Origin: Desulfuromonadales bacterium
Lineage (GTDB): Bacteria; Desulfobacterota; Desulfuromonadia; Desulfuromonadales; Geopsychrobacteraceae
Direction: 5' to 3'
NCBI GenBank assembly: GCA_016931615.1
Contig: JAFGEL010000112.1
Coordinates: 1 to 39,357, forward strand
DNA: 39,357 nucleotides
Below, piece after piece: positions 26,040-36,036 of the stretch; the first letter of the stretch is position 1, and each line of letters starts with the position of its first letter. Under the pieces are notes generated by a model that was not told where the DNA came from, did not search any database, and saw nothing but the letters and a program-made list of their open reading frames with translations. A program made the translations under genes and the position numbers.

Positions 26040-26432
26040 TTATATCAGCTTGAAGTCTTGCAGGTATTTCAGCAGCTTTTTAGTGTCCAACGGTTTGACC
26101 AGGTAACCGTCGCATTGATCTTTAAAAGCGGACATGATCGATTTCCCGTCACCGAGAGCAGTGGTCATGATGATTTTTGCCCCATCCCCCGGAGGGACTT
26201 CAAAGGTTGCTTCGATTTCGCGGATGGACTTCAAGGCTTCTTTACCGGTCATTTCCGGCATCATTACATCCATGGTGATCAGGTCGTACGGCTCGCCGTC
26301 CTTAAAAGCCAGGTGGACGGCTTCAGCGGCCTCTCTGCCGTTCACGGCAATATGAACTTCGCCGTACTTTTCGAGCAGTTTCTGCAGCATCAGCCGCGAG
26401 GTAAATTCATCTTCGACAACAAGACATTTCAT
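26040..26432 (-). CDS. Stand-alone response regulator, CheY-like
   Basis: A 130-residue single receiver domain: acidic pair in VVEDE, phospho-Asp55 in [12 protein letters not shown], Thr in IMTTAL, Lys in YLVKPL. It has no output domain, so it acts as a phosphate shuttle or by protein binding. ATG 26432 overlaps the stop of the upstream hybrid kinase by 4 bp. It is the only free receiver in the window and could accept phosphate from that kinase's HPt or from the convergent CheA, whose operon has no cheY. Confidence 0.93.
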   Translation of the reverse strand: MKCLVVEDEFTSRLMLQKLLEKYGEVHIAVNGREAAEAVHLAFKDGEPYDLITMDVMMPEMTGKEALKSIREIEATFEVPPGDGAKIIMTTALGDGKSIMSAFKDQCDGYLVKPLDTKKLLKYLQDFKLI

Positions 26433-29008
26433 AGTGGACTCTCCTCAACTAGGTGGTTGTTGATCAATGTGGTTAATGACGAGTATTGGTCACGGGTCGC
26501 TCTGAAACGATCGGCCAAACCGGTGAAATCGAGCGTCCCCGCCTCACGCTCGAAACGCGACATAAGATTTGCAAGCGGTTGACTGCCGATATTACTGAAG
26601 GCTCCTTTGAGTTTGTGTGCCTGGTCGGCGACACCGTCCCGGTCTTGTGCTTCAATCAGTTCTTTCAGGCGGTCCATTTCCTTGTCGGTATTATCCTGAA
26701 ACTCGTGCAGAATTATCCGGCACAAATCACTGTCTCCCAGCATTCTCGTCTCAAAGTCATGATAATTAAACAAGTCCTGCCCGGTGGCGGCGTCTGAAGC
26801 TTTATCACCTTCATCCTGGTGGTAGTGTTCCGCGTTTGACGTCTGAGGGAGCCATTTTTTCAGGCTCGCGAGCAATGAATCCGGGTTGATCGGCTTGGTC
26901 AGGTAATCGTTCATACCGCTGGCCAGGCACATGGTTCGGTCGGAGCTCATCGCGTGAGCGGTCATGGCGATGACGGGGAGCTCCTGCTCACTCGATTCGG
27001 GGAGCGTCCTGATTTTCCGGGTTGCTGCACAGCCGTCCATGATCGGCATCTGCACGTCCATCAATACGGCAGCATATTTGTTTTCATGCACTGCTGCGAC
27101 AGCTTTTTGGCCATTTTCAGCGAGGGAGACGCTGAACCCGAATTTCTTAAGAATCCCTTCTGCTACCTTGCGATTGGTCGCGTTATCATCAACGACGAGA
27201 ATTGCGACGCCTCGATAGTCAGACGCCTTAGTTGTCGATGGCCACTTGACAGTACCCGGCTCTGAAGCCGTCTCTTTTTTGAGAAGAGGTGACAGAATCC
27301 GCTCGATATCGGTTGCTAAAAGTGGCTGATAGAGGGTGGCGGCAAAAAGATTTTTATCCTCCTGAAATCCGACTTTTGTCTCAACCCTGGTCAGGCGGAT
27401 GAGAGGTAGCTTTATTCGGTCATCACTGTTGATGATGCGTGCCAGGGTTGAGCCGTTCATGTTCGGCAAATCCGGCTGAATGATAGCTAAATCAAAAGGC
27501 CTGTTCTTTTCCAGAGCGTCATAAAGCTCTTTGAGTGTCTCCGGCCCGTTTTGACAGAAGGTCGTCTGTGCGCCGCTACGATGACATAATTCTGCAAGAA
27601 CTTCAGTGCTTTCTTTCACTGGAGCAGTAATCAGTATGTGTTTGTTTTGCAGAAAAAGGTTTTCTTGCAGGGATTTGTGCTGCATTTCGAAGAGAAGGGT
27701 AACCCAGAATTCGCTCCCCTGAATTTGCGGATGGCTGACAAGTCCGATTTCTCCACCCATTAACTCCGTCAACTGCTTGGAAATGGTCAGTCCCAGGCCG
27801 CTGCCGCCGAAACGTCTGGATATGGATACTTCCGCCTGGTTGAATTTCTGGAAAAGGTGCCGCTGCTGTTCCTCTGTGATGCCGATACCGGTATCCCTGA
27901 TTTTTATTCGCAGGGTGGCCCGGCGGTTCGTCTGTTGTTCCAGTGAAACCTGCAGCGTAATCTTTCCCTGTTCAGTAAATTTAATGGCGTTTCCCACCAG
28001 ATTCATCAGGATCTGACGGACTCTGTTCATATCACCCTTCAGTAGGCAGGGGACGTCATCATCAATCCTCACAATGAATTCAAGCCCTTTGTCATGGGCT
28101 CTGAGTGCCAGAAGTCTGCTGACTTCTTCAATGACGATATTGAGGTCAAAATCGATCTCTTCCAGGACCAGTTTTCCGGCCTCGATTTTGGACAAGTCGA
28201 GTATGTCATTGAGTAAAACTTGCAGGTTTTCAGCGCTGTTTTTGATCGTTTCGATGAAAGAACTCTGTTCCGGTGACAATGGCGTGTCGATTAACAGAGT
28301 GGTCATACCCATGATGCCGTTTAGGGGTGTACGGATTTCGTGACTCATGTTAGCCAGAAAATCACCTTTTGCCTGGTTGGCATCATCCGCAGCTTTACGT
28401 GCGGCTACCAGGTCACGTGTTCTTTCTTCAACCTGCTTTTCCAGGCTGTTCATCTGTTGCCGCAGCATATTGTAAAGAGTCGCATTCTCCAATGCATAGG
28501 CGCAGGTTGAGAGGATGGTTGAAAGGGCATTGAGTCTTGCCGCATCAATGGCCTCTTCACTTTCGGGTAGCAGGCCGATAAACATGCCGCGGACACGGTT
28601 ACGTGTTTCAATGACATGAAACAACACATGCCGGGACCCTTCGATGGGATAAATCATCGCCTGGTTGCGGTTCAGTGCCCACGCAAATGAACCGTTGTCA
28701 ATGCAGGCGTCGATGATGTCCTGCAGTTGTGTTTTTTCCTGCTCCGGCTGCCAGTACTGTTGCTGAAAAATTCCGTCTTCCATCGAGTCGAGAAAGCTGT
28801 AGGCAGAGAAGTCAACAATCTGGAGCAATTGCTGTGATGTGGCTTTATAGGTTTCAGATGTACTGGACGCCTGACCGAGTTGGGCCAGGAAACTGTAGCT
28901 GTTTGACAGCAGATCGAGTATGGCGTGGTAGTTACGATTGCTTTCTTCGAGAAAATCTATTCTTTCTTGAAGAAAGGCAATGCTCTGGTTTGTATTCTCT
29001 TGCGTCAT
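26429..29008 (-). CDS. Cytoplasmic hybrid histidine kinase with pseudo-receiver, receiver and HPt
   Basis: The 859-residue protein has no membrane helix. Order: N-terminal coiled coil (1-40), a GAF-like sensor (about 45-180), a coiled coil, HisKA with phospho-His223 (MSHEIRTP), the ATPase domain (GNAIKF, DTGIGI, GGSGLGL), a first receiver-like domain (455-575), a true receiver (600-720, Asp651), and a C-terminal HPt with His798 ([12 protein letters not shown]). In the first receiver the phospho-acceptor position is Gln511 (AIIQPDLP) and the Lys position is Gln561, so it cannot be phosphorylated normally. It overlaps its neighbours by 4 bp on both sides. Confidence 0.93.
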   Translation of the reverse strand: MTQENTNQSIAFLQERIDFLEESNRNYHAILDLLSNSYSFLAQLGQASSTSETYKATSQQLLQIVDFSAYSFLDSMEDGIFQQQYWQPEQEKTQLQDIIDACIDNGSFAWALNRNQAMIYPIEGSRHVLFHVIETRNRVRGMFIGLLPESEEAIDAARLNALSTILSTCAYALENATLYNMLRQQMNSLEKQVEERTRDLVAARKAADDANQAKGDFLANMSHEIRTPLNGIMGMTTLLIDTPLSPEQSSFIETIKNSAENLQVLLNDILDLSKIEAGKLVLEEIDFDLNIVIEEVSRLLALRAHDKGLEFIVRIDDDVPCLLKGDMNRVRQILMNLVGNAIKFTEQGKITLQVSLEQQTNRRATLRIKIRDTGIGITEEQQRHLFQKFNQAEVSISRRFGGSGLGLTISKQLTELMGGEIGLVSHPQIQGSEFWVTLLFEMQHKSLQENLFLQNKHILITAPVKESTEVLAELCHRSGAQTTFCQNGPETLKELYDALEKNRPFDLAIIQPDLPNMNGSTLARIINSDDRIKLPLIRLTRVETKVGFQEDKNLFAATLYQPLLATDIERILSPLLKKETASEPGTVKWPSTTKASDYRGVAILVVDDNATNRKVAEGILKKFGFSVSLAENGQKAVAAVHENKYAAVLMDVQMPIMDGCAATRKIRTLPESSEQELPVIAMTAHAMSSDRTMCLASGMNDYLTKPINPDSLLASLKKWLPQTSNAEHYHQDEGDKASDAATGQDLFNYHDFETRMLGDSDLCRIILHEFQDNTDKEMDRLKELIEAQDRDGVADQAHKLKGAFSNIGSQPLANLMSRFEREAGTLDFTGLADRFRATRDQYSSLTTLINNHLVEESPL

Positions 29009-29865
29009 AATTCGGCCGTTAATATGGCAATGATATCGTCGATCTGCTGTTCCGACTGGCTGATGACCATTTCACACTGGTCGGAGGATAACTCGAGTTT
29101 TTCGAAAGCTTCACTGTCCAGCCTGGCCACACGTTTTTCCGCGTTGGATCCGTATCCGAACGCCTGGGCAATGATGTCTGCCAGATGAATAATAGTGGCG
29201 TCTCGACCATGGCTATCCGATTGTGAGGGAGAATGATGGAAACGGACCAGTTCATGAATATTTAGAGGAATATTCCAGTTTTTTAACAGTTCAGCTCCGA
29301 AAATGGCATGGTCGTACCCGAGCTCTCGGGTTTCAATTTCGTTGAGTACGGTATTTTCATGATCAGTGATGGCGATGATGTTCTCGAGGATCTGTGGAAT
29401 GGTTGCACAAAGGGCCGCCTGGCCAATATCATGAAGAATTCCCGCCACAAAGAAACGATCCGCTGAAGGTTCACGCTGAAAGATGGCAATATTTTTTGCC
29501 AGAACGCCACAGGCAATACTGTGGCGCCAATGATTATGCAGACAGAAAAACTCTTTCGGTATGGTTGAAAACGAGCAGATCATAGAAACACACAGACTGA
29601 TGTCGCGGATCTCCTTGGTGCCGATCAACGTGATGGCCCGGTTGATGGAATCGACTTGTCTGGAACCGTATAACGGACTGTTGGCCAGTTTGAGAACCCT
29701 GGTGGTCAGGCCGGGGTCTTCTGAAATAATTCTGGCAATATCACCAACAGATGTTCGCGGGTGGTTGATCGCTTCGTTCAGACGATTATAGATCAAGGGT
29801 GGAGAGTTGATTTCACTGGTCCGGGAAATCAACTCCGCCAGGGTCGGAAGTGTTTCAGTGCTCAT
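29005..29865 (-). CDS. HDOD-domain signalling protein
   Basis: The 286-residue protein is a single HDOD domain, a relative of HD phosphohydrolases without known enzymatic activity and common in two-component and c-di-GMP networks of delta-proteobacteria. Hallmarks are [20 protein letters not shown] near residues 48-67, [14 protein letters not shown], and [11 protein letters not shown], in which the His-Asp pair is kept. The C-terminus is an extra helical part. It overlaps the kinase by 4 bp and the upstream small gene by 11 bp, so it is likely to act in the same complex or pathway. Confidence 0.9.
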   Translation of the reverse strand: MSTETLPTLAELISRTSEINSPPLIYNRLNEAINHPRTSVGDIARIISEDPGLTTRVLKLANSPLYGSRQVDSINRAITLIGTKEIRDISLCVSMICSFSTIPKEFFCLHNHWRHSIACGVLAKNIAIFQREPSADRFFVAGILHDIGQAALCATIPQILENIIAITDHENTVLNEIETRELGYDHAIFGAELLKNWNIPLNIHELVRFHHSPSQSDSHGRDATIIHLADIIAQAFGYGSNAEKRVARLDSEAFEKLELSSDQCEMVISQSEQQIDDIIAILTAEL

Positions 29866-30208
29866 GTCTGCTGACCTGCTTTCTCACTGCCAGTTCAACA
29901 AGCCGCTGGATAAACGGATGTTCCAGTTCTTCGGGTAAAAAAATCATTTCAATTTTTTCGCGAGTTTTATTGAAAGTTTCCTGATCAGTTGTTTCGGAAA
30001 TTGCTGATGTTTCCTGGTGCATTTCCGCTGTGACAGGCTCATCCTGGGCGACGATCTCAACGTCCTTGATTCCCCAGGTTTTAAAGACCACGAAATGCTT
30101 TTCAGATAAAACCATGCCGCGAGGTGCCAGCAGGCGTCCACTGCGATTTCTCACTTCAGCTGCAAGAACCATGAAAGGTTTAAGTTGGTCGATCGATAAG
30201 GTTGGCAT
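29855..30208 (-). CDS. Small HDOD-associated protein, unknown function
   Basis: The 117-residue soluble protein has an N-terminal beta-rich part (LKPFMVLAAEVRNRSGRLLAPRGMVLSEKHFVVFKTWGIKDVEIV). This resembles the short domain found at the start of many HD-GYP proteins and beside HDOD genes. Next comes a low-complexity Glu/Thr-rich stretch (about 60-85) and a helical basic tail. It is the first gene of the minus-strand signalling operon and overlaps the HDOD gene by 11 bp, which points to a joint function. The family comparison is from memory and the role is unknown. Confidence 0.72.
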   Translation of the reverse strand: MPTLSIDQLKPFMVLAAEVRNRSGRLLAPRGMVLSEKHFVVFKTWGIKDVEIVAQDEPVTAEMHQETSAISETTDQETFNKTREKIEMIFLPEELEHPFIQRLVELAVRKQVSRHEH

Positions 30209-30359
30209 GAGTCAGGCCTTTTATGTTCGTGAAAAACGGAATCATTTTAATATAAAAAATATTAAATTGAAAGAATTTAATTTTAAAAGATGCCTAAAAT
30301 TCCGGAGAATAGGCGACAAAACTGGAAATCAGGAGATATAAGAGTGATGGGGGAGAATG

Positions 30360-30391
30360 ACCGGCAAGGCAGAAGCAATGACCCTGCCGGT
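30360..30391 (-). terminator. Possible hairpin after the acyl-CoA dehydrogenase gene
   Basis: A seven-pair arm (30360-30366 with 30385-30391) plus two inner pairs lies 22 bp beyond the stop of the minus-strand dehydrogenase gene. No T-run follows on that strand, so it may be a weak or factor-assisted terminator, or an mRNA-stabilising hairpin. Confidence 0.3.
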
Positions 30392-30413
30392 ATGAAGTTT
30401 GCTGAAAGGAAGA

Positions 30414-31562
30414 TTACCGACGCAGCAGGGATCCGCTGATGACGATGCGCTGAATCTCATTGGTGCCTTCGTAGATCTGGGTGATTTTGGCATCCCGGAA
30501 CATACGCTCCACCGGGAAGTCGCGGGTAAAGCCATAACCGCCGAACAGTTGGAGCGCTTCGGTTGTGACCTGCATGGCTACATCCGACGCGTACATTTTG
30601 GCCATGGCCGACTCTTTCCCGTAGGACTGTTTGGCAGAGGCTTTGTAGGCCGCCTGATAAACCAGCAGACGGGCCGCTTCAATCTGGGTGGCCATATCGG
30701 CCAGTTTGAATTGCAGCCCCTGAAAAGCACTCAACGGCTTGTTGAACTGAGTTCTCTCTTGCATATATTCTCTGGCGGCATCAAAGGCTCCCTGGGCGAT
30801 TCCCAGTGCCTGGGCGGCAATGCCGATACGCCCGCCGTCAAGGGTGATCATCCCCAGCTTAAACCCCTCGTTTTCGGTGCCGAGCAGGTTTTCGGCGGGA
30901 ATACGACAGTTATCAAATACCAGTTCCCTGGTGGACGAGGCGCGAATACCGAGTTTTGATTCTTTTTTGCCGAAACTGAATCCCGGGGTGTCCTTTTCAA
31001 CAATATAGGCGCTGATGCCGTGATGTTTCTGGGCTTCTTTGTCACTGCGGGCGAAGACGATGTAAGTGTCGGCATCGCCACCATTGGTGGTGAATATTTT
31101 ACTGCCGTTCAGAATCCAGCTGTCACCATCGCGTGTTGCTGTGGTCCTGGTGCCTCCGGCATCCGACCCGGCGGAGTTTTCGGTCAGGGCAAAGGCCCCA
31201 AGTTTGCTGCCTTCGGCCAATGGTCGCAGGTATTTCTGCTTCTGTTCTTCTGTCCCGAATTCATAAATAGGATTAGCTCCTAAAGAAAGGTGGGCAGAGA
31301 GCGTGACCCCGGTGGAGGCACAGACCCGTGAAAGTTCTTCTACGGCGATGGCATAACTGATGTAATCCGCTTCTGCGCCACCATATTGCTCCGGGAAGAC
31401 GATTCCGGTCAGCCCCAGTTCTCCAAGGCGGTCAAACATCAGGGTCCGATCAAAATGTTCCTTCTCATCCCGTTCCTGGATGCCGGGCACAATTTCTTTC
31501 TCGGCAAATTCCCGCACCATCTGGCGCATCAGTTTGTGTTCATCGGTCAGGTCGAAATGCAT
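30414..31562 (-). CDS. Acyl-CoA dehydrogenase (short-chain type)
   Basis: An FAD enzyme of 382 residues that introduces the alpha-beta double bond into an acyl-CoA and passes electrons to ETF. It has the normal three-part fold, with [15 protein letters not shown] and [14 protein letters not shown] in the middle domain and the C-terminal motif [11 protein letters not shown], whose Glu matches the catalytic base of butyryl-CoA and related short-chain dehydrogenases. Ribosome-binding site AAGGAG lies 5 bases before ATG 31562. It is the second gene after an enoyl-CoA hydratase (47-bp gap), so the two perform successive beta-oxidation steps. Confidence 0.93.
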   Translation of the reverse strand: MHFDLTDEHKLMRQMVREFAEKEIVPGIQERDEKEHFDRTLMFDRLGELGLTGIVFPEQYGGAEADYISYAIAVEELSRVCASTGVTLSAHLSLGANPIYEFGTEEQKQKYLRPLAEGSKLGAFALTENSAGSDAGGTRTTATRDGDSWILNGSKIFTTNGGDADTYIVFARSDKEAQKHHGISAYIVEKDTPGFSFGKKESKLGIRASSTRELVFDNCRIPAENLLGTENEGFKLGMITLDGGRIGIAAQALGIAQGAFDAAREYMQERTQFNKPLSAFQGLQFKLADMATQIEAARLLVYQAAYKASAKQSYGKESAMAKMYASDVAMQVTTEALQLFGGYGFTRDFPVERMFRDAKITQIYEGTNEIQRIVISGSLLRR

Positions 31563-31609
31563 GACGTTCTCCTTGATGTTGAAATGGAATTTCAGAAAAA
31601 TATTGAAAC

Positions 31610-32392
31610 TTATTCGCCTTCAAATTGGGCCGGACGTTTGTCGAGGAACGCCTGCATCCCTTCTTTCTGGTCTTTCGTGGCGAAGCACAGCCCGAACAGT
31701 TCCGCTTCATACTGATTGGCACGATCAAGATCCAGTTCCAGGCCGTTATGCACTGCTTGTTTGGCCAGTTTTACGGCATAGGGTCCTTTGCTGATAATGG
31801 TTTCGGCGAGCTTTTTGGCGGTTTCCAGCAATTGCTCGGCGGCGACAACGCGGTTGGCCAGTCCGATACGGTAAGCTTCATCGGCGTCAATCATCGTCCC
31901 GGTCATGATCAGTTCCATGGCCCGACCTTTGCCGACCAACCGGGCCAGGCGCTGAGTTCCGCCAAAACCGGGAATGACCCCCAGGTTGACTTCCGGTTGG
32001 CCGAAACGCGCGTTTTCAGATGCAATCCGGATGTCGCATCCGAGTGCCAGCTCGCAACCGCCGCCGAGCGCAAAACCGTTGACGGCAGCAATAACCGGTT
32101 TCGGGCAGCCTTCAATCTTGTGCATAACCTGATGACCAAGCTTGGCGAACTGGCGTGCTTCCAGAGCATTCAGCGGCTGCATGGCGGCGATGTCGGCTCC
32201 GGCGACAAAGGCTTTTTCGCCGCTTCCGGTGATGATGACCACCTGAACGTCAGGAGCTTCGGCCAGTGAGCAGAAAGCCGATTCCAGCTCAATCAGAGTC
32301 TGCTGATTGAGAGCGTTAAGAGCTTTGGGTCGATTGATAGTGACTATGGCCAGGCCGGGGGAATAGTCGACAAGTAAATTATCGTAGGTCAT
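31610..32392 (-). CDS. Enoyl-CoA hydratase/crotonase
   Basis: The 260-residue protein adds water to trans-2-enoyl-CoA, the step after the adjacent dehydrogenase. The crotonase fold is clear: oxyanion-hole segment [11 protein letters not shown], then [12 protein letters not shown] and [20 protein letters not shown], which contain both catalytic glutamates of true hydratases. The start ATG 32392 has an excellent AAGGAGG site 5 bases upstream. A palindromic operator and candidate promoter lie 27-55 bp upstream. Confidence 0.93.
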   Translation of the reverse strand: MTYDNLLVDYSPGLAIVTINRPKALNALNQQTLIELESAFCSLAEAPDVQVVIITGSGEKAFVAGADIAAMQPLNALEARQFAKLGHQVMHKIEGCPKPVIAAVNGFALGGGCELALGCDIRIASENARFGQPEVNLGVIPGFGGTQRLARLVGKGRAMELIMTGTMIDADEAYRIGLANRVVAAEQLLETAKKLAETIISKGPYAVKLAKQAVHNGLELDLDRANQYEAELFGLCFATKDQKEGMQAFLDKRPAQFEGE

Positions 32393-32418
32393 CGGGACCT
32401 CCTTAGGATGAAAACAGT

Positions 32419-32447
32419 GTTATAAATAGAGATTACGTTAACGTAAA
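32419..32447 (-). promoter_or_regulatory. Candidate promoter of the hydratase-dehydrogenase operon
   Basis: On the minus strand TTTACG (32442-32447) and TATAAC (32419-32424) are separated by 17 bp. The -10 box is one base from consensus and transcription would begin about 20 bp before the hydratase start. An alternative pair, TTGACC (32463-32468) with TACGTT (32440-32445), also has a 17-bp spacer. In both cases the palindrome 32433-32446 overlaps the promoter. Confidence 0.45.
32433..32446. promoter_or_regulatory. Perfect 14-bp palindromic operator TTACGTTAACGTAA
   Basis: The 14 bases are an exact inverted repeat located 41-54 bp upstream of the enoyl-CoA hydratase start and inside its candidate promoter. 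From memory, similar ACGT-type palindromes are described for the MerR-family regulator LiuR and related regulators of branched-chain amino-acid and fatty-acid breakdown in proteobacteria. No regulator gene of that type is in this window. It could also affect the divergent peptidase gene, whose start is 105 bp away. Confidence 0.65.
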
Positions 32448-32551
32448 GAATAAGTTGTAGATGGTCAAGATAATTTCTTTCAGCAGTAAAAAAACTTTCC
32501 GAATTCATGTTAGATTGATAGTCCAATACAAAGCCACAAGGACGAACAGAT

Positions 32552-33715
32552 ATGCTCATGACTGAATATCAACAACGCATCGAGCGTTTGCAGAACCGTC
32601 TCACAACCCTTCAGCTGGACGGGGCTCTGTATTTTTATCCGATCGATGTTTTTTATTTTTGCGCGACCCGACAGACGGCAACCCTTTGGGTTCCAAGCTC
32701 CGGGGCTCCGGTTCTGTTTGTGCGTAAAAGCTATGCCCGGGCTGTTGAAGAAGCCTGTATTGATGATATACGCCGTTTCCCGCGCAGCAGCGAGTTCAGT
32801 GATCAGATTGTTGGACGTAAGATCGGCATGACCTTCGATGTTATTCCGGTCCAACAGTTTCATTACTACCAGCAGCTTCTGCCGCGCCGAGAGTTTGTCG
32901 ATATATCTCAGCTTCACCGTGAGTTGAGGTCTTTAAAATCTCCATGGGAACTTGAACGCATGCGTCATTCCGGGGCACAGCTCAGCCGGGTTTTTGCCTC
33001 GATGGTCGATTATATTCAGCCGGGATTACGTGAACTGGATGTCGCTGCGGAATTCGAAGTCCGCTTGAGAAGAATCGGCGGTGAGGGTTTGGTGCGCATG
33101 CGGGCATTTAACCAGGAGCTGTTTCTTGGCTTGACGGTCTCCGGCGAAAACGCAGCTGCCGGCGGTTTCTTTGATGGTGCCGCGACCGGTGTCGGTCTGT
33201 CCAGTGCGGCCCCCCATGGGGCTTCACAGGCGCTGATCCTTCCTGATCAGCCGATCATGCTCGATTATACCGGAATCTTTGACGGTTATATCGTTGATAT
33301 GACCCGCATGTACGTGTGTGGTCGTTTAGATCCCCAGTGCCGGGACGCTTTTACCCTGGCACGCAAGATCCAGGATCATATCGCTGCACAGTTGACGCCG
33401 GGAGCACTCTGTTCTGATCTCTATGATCAGGCGCTGTGCATGGCCCGGGATGCCGGATTGGAGAACAATTTCATGGGGCCACCCGGCGAGCAGGCCGGGT
33501 TTATCGGCCATGGTGTTGGCCTGGAGCTTGACGAGTACCCTGTACTGGCCCCCAAATCCGCAGTATCCTTGCAGCGTGGCCAGACCATAGCTGTCGAACC
33601 GAAGTTTACTTTTGCCGGACGCGGCATTGTCGGGATTGAGAACACCTACGCCGTAACAGCGCAGGGTGGAGAGAAAATCAGCGTTTTGTCGGATGATCTG
33701 ATACAGATCAATTGA
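32552..33715 (+). CDS. M24-family metallopeptidase (Xaa-Pro aminopeptidase/dipeptidase type)
   Basis: A 387-residue two-domain pita-bread peptidase. The N-terminal creatinase-like domain covers about 1-150. The C-terminal catalytic domain has all five expected metal ligands: the two Asp in LDYTGIFDGYIVDMTRM, the His in GFIGHGVGLELDEYP, and the two Glu in AVEPKFTFAGRGIVGIENTY. Members cleave N-terminal residues before proline or hydrolyse Xaa-Pro dipeptides. ATG 32552 has AAGGA about 12 bases upstream; the next in-frame Met is two codons in. It is divergent from the hydratase operon. Confidence 0.88.
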   Translation: MLMTEYQQRIERLQNRLTTLQLDGALYFYPIDVFYFCATRQTATLWVPSSGAPVLFVRKSYARAVEEACIDDIRRFPRSSEFSDQIVGRKIGMTFDVIPVQQFHYYQQLLPRREFVDISQLHRELRSLKSPWELERMRHSGAQLSRVFASMVDYIQPGLRELDVAAEFEVRLRRIGGEGLVRMRAFNQELFLGLTVSGENAAAGGFFDGAATGVGLSSAAPHGASQALILPDQPIMLDYTGIFDGYIVDMTRMYVCGRLDPQCRDAFTLARKIQDHIAAQLTPGALCSDLYDQALCMARDAGLENNFMGPPGEQAGFIGHGVGLELDEYPVLAPKSAVSLQRGQTIAVEPKFTFAGRGIVGIENTYAVTAQGGEKISVLSDDLIQIN

Positions 33716-33975
33716 ATCTGCTCAGTCGTCTCACCGCCCGAGGATTGTCAGCAGCTTCTGTTTTGAGTTTAACAGTCCTGAATTCGAGGTCAGTGCCAAC
33801 CCTCAGGCTGCCGTCGTTTCCGTGTGAAATAACCAGGAAGCCTCACAAGCTGCTGTGATCACCAGCCTGAAGAACTTCTATTTGACAGAGTATCAGGATT
33901 TGTTTTAGACAGATTAACGATATTGTTTTATTTACATCGCTGTGACGGGTGTGTTCCGACAATGGAGGAGTTTCC

Positions 33976-34164
33976 ATGCTGAAAATGGTGGTATTAGGAC
34001 TGCTGCAGACCCTTTTCTTTGTCTTTATTCTGAAGAGTTATCTGAATTTGTCGTGGCCGGTCGTGCTGATGACTCTGACAGCGATATTCCTCCTGCTGTT
34101 CAGTCGTGTATGGTATCTGATGAAAAACCAACCGGATGCAGATCTAACGCAAGAAGTTAAATAA
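33976..34164 (+). CDS. Small two-helix membrane protein, unknown function
   Basis: A 62-residue protein with two hydrophobic helices (about 3-20 and 26-46) and a charged C-terminal tail. The start ATG 33976 follows GGAGGAG by 5 bases. An upstream in-frame GTG at 33949 would add 9 residues without a ribosome-binding site. It lies 20 bp before the aldehyde dehydrogenase start and is probably cotranscribed with it. A TTGACA at 33882-33887 might be part of its promoter but no good -10 box follows. Confidence 0.62.
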   Translation: MLKMVVLGLLQTLFFVFILKSYLNLSWPVVLMTLTAIFLLLFSRVWYLMKNQPDADLTQEVK

Positions 34165-34184
34165 ATGAGCCGATGGAGTCCCCG

Positions 34185-35603
34185 ATGAAGGATTATAAGC
34201 GCTTATATATAAACGGACAATGGCAAATCCCACAGGGTGCCGGACAGATCGTTGTCGTCAACCCTGCAACGGAAGGAGTCGTTGGCCGGGTTCCGCAAGG
34301 GGCTGCAGCAGACATTGATCAAGCTGTCGACGCAGCGCGTTCGGCTTTGCCCAGTTGGTCAGCCACCAGTCCGCAGATTCGAAGCGGATATCTGAAACAA
34401 CTTCACCAGGAGCTGGTGGCAAGAGCTCCCGAAATCGCTGCATTGATCAGTGATGAACTGGGCATGCCGATCAAGCTGAGTCAGCGGATTCAGGCGGGGC
34501 TTCCGGCTTTGGTGACCAACAGTTATGCAGAACTGCTGGAAACCTATGATTTTTCTGAACGGATTGCGAATTCCCTGGTTGTTAAGGAGCCGATCGGTGT
34601 TGTTGCCGCGATTACGCCGTGGAATTATCCTCTCCACCAGTTGATGATCAAGGTTGCTGCAGCACTTGCCGCAGGCTGCACGCTGATCGCCAAACCGAGC
34701 GAGCTCGCTCCGCTCAACGCCTTTGTGCTGGCGGAAATCATCGATTCCTGTGGGCTGCCTCCCGGGGTCTTCAACCTGGTTTCGGGCTACGGAGAGGTTG
34801 TCGGAGAAGCCCTGGCAGCCCATCCACAGGTTGATATGGTATCTTTTACCGGCTCGACCCAGGCGGGCCGCCGGGTCTCCAGGCTCGCTGCTGAGAGCAT
34901 AAAGCGGGTCGCCCTGGAGTTGGGAGGTAAATCAGCAGCGGTGATTCTGGATGATGCCAATCTGGAAACGGCCGTCAAAGCGACGGTGAACAGCTGTTTT
35001 CTCAATTCGGGGCAGACCTGCAGCGCGCATACGCGCATGCTGGTTCCCGAATCACTCTATGAACACTGTGCTCGTCTTACGGTCGAAATCGCCGCAAAGT
35101 TTCAGCCCGGGAGTCCGCACGATATGACAACACGACTCGGGCCGCTGGTCTCGGCAGAACAGCGTGACCGGGTCGTCAATTATATTCGCCAGGGGATTGC
35201 CGCCGGGGCGGACTTGTTGCTGGGCGGAGAAGAATCGCCGCCGGGACTGCCTCTCGGGTTTTATGTACAGCCGACCGTTTTCGGCCGGGTGACGGCTGAT
35301 ATGGTCATCGCCCGGGAGGAGATTTTCGGGCCGGTCTTGTGCATCATGCCCTACAAGGATGAAGAAGATGCCATCAGGATCGCCAACGACAGCGTCTACG
35401 GTTTGGCCGGAGGGGTCTGGTCGGAAAACCCTGAACGTGCCGAGCGCATCGCCCGGCGCATGCAGACCGGGCAGGTGGATATCAATGGCGGCCGATTTAA
35501 TCTGAAAGCTCCCTTCGGGGGCTATAAACAGTCAGGCAATGGGCGTGAACTGGGTTCTTACGGTCTGGAAGAATTTCTCCAGATCAAATCAATCCAGTTT
35601 TGA
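34185..35603 (+). CDS. NAD(P)-dependent aldehyde dehydrogenase
   Basis: A 472-residue oxidoreductase turning an aldehyde into the acid. Key parts are the cofactor-binding [10 protein letters not shown] and [15 protein letters not shown], the general base Glu245 in LELGGKSA, the nucleophile Cys279 in [12 protein letters not shown], and [13 protein letters not shown] near the end. Length is the family norm. ATG 34185 is preferred because GGAG lies 6 bases before it; ATG 34173 would add four residues. The exact aldehyde is not evident from sequence. It converges with the TM2 gene. Confidence 0.93.
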   Translation: MKDYKRLYINGQWQIPQGAGQIVVVNPATEGVVGRVPQGAAADIDQAVDAARSALPSWSATSPQIRSGYLKQLHQELVARAPEIAALISDELGMPIKLSQRIQAGLPALVTNSYAELLETYDFSERIANSLVVKEPIGVVAAITPWNYPLHQLMIKVAAALAAGCTLIAKPSELAPLNAFVLAEIIDSCGLPPGVFNLVSGYGEVVGEALAAHPQVDMVSFTGSTQAGRRVSRLAAESIKRVALELGGKSAAVILDDANLETAVKATVNSCFLNSGQTCSAHTRMLVPESLYEHCARLTVEIAAKFQPGSPHDMTTRLGPLVSAEQRDRVVNYIRQGIAAGADLLLGGEESPPGLPLGFYVQPTVFGRVTADMVIAREEIFGPVLCIMPYKDEEDAIRIANDSVYGLAGGVWSENPERAERIARRMQTGQVDINGGRFNLKAPFGGYKQSGNGRELGSYGLEEFLQIKSIQF

Positions 35604-35637
35604 CGGGATGTGGGCGGAACAATAATCTCTCGAGGAT

Positions 35638-36036
35638 TTAACCTTCCCGGTTCAGTTGTGAGACCTGTTCATTCAATGTCCAGAAATCATAAAGATAGCC
35701 GAGCCCGAAGAGACCTCCTGTAAGCAGGTAAATCAGGCCGCTGATCCATTTGCCGAGAAACATCCTGTGGATGCCGAACAGACCAAGAAACGTCAGTAGA
35801 ATCCAGGCGACGGTAAAATCGTAGCGGCCTGCGCTGAAACGCATGTCGGCCTGCCGATCCAGAGCGGGGATCAGGAACAGGTCGATAATCCAGCCGATAC
35901 CGAGCAGTCCAAGGGTCAGGAAATAGATTGTTCCCGAGATCGGTTTGCCGTAGTAGAAGCGATGCGATCCGGTGAAACCGAAAAGCCATAAAATGTAACC
36001 GATCGATTTTCTGTGCGTATCGTTAGGGACTGTCAT
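35638..36036 (-). CDS. TM2-domain membrane protein (tandem)
   Basis: A small membrane protein of about 132 residues made of two repeated TM2-type units. Each has a helix, a conserved G-x-HRF/HRM turn (FTGSHRFYYGKPISG and LFGIHRMFLGKWISG), and a second helix rich in Gly and Leu. The function of TM2 proteins in bacteria is unclear. ATG 36036 is chosen because AAGGAG is upstream, although spacing is long (about 12). An in-frame TTG at 36063 has no site. It overlaps the end of the upstream gene by 14 bp. Confidence 0.82.
   Translation of the reverse strand: MTVPNDTHRKSIGYILWLFGFTGSHRFYYGKPISGTIYFLTLGLLGIGWIIDLFLIPALDRQADMRFSAGRYDFTVAWILLTFLGLFGIHRMFLGKWISGLIYLLTGGLFGLGYLYDFWTLNEQVSQLNREG

Noticed and set aside
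25902..26582. A 226-codon plus-strand open frame across the start of the multi-PAS kinase and the CheY-like gene
   Set aside because: It runs antisense to two recognised genes and shows no domain of its own.
33882..33887. TTGACA as a promoter for the small membrane protein and aldehyde dehydrogenase
   Set aside because: No acceptable -10 box occurs at 16-18 bp; the best candidate matches only about half of the consensus.
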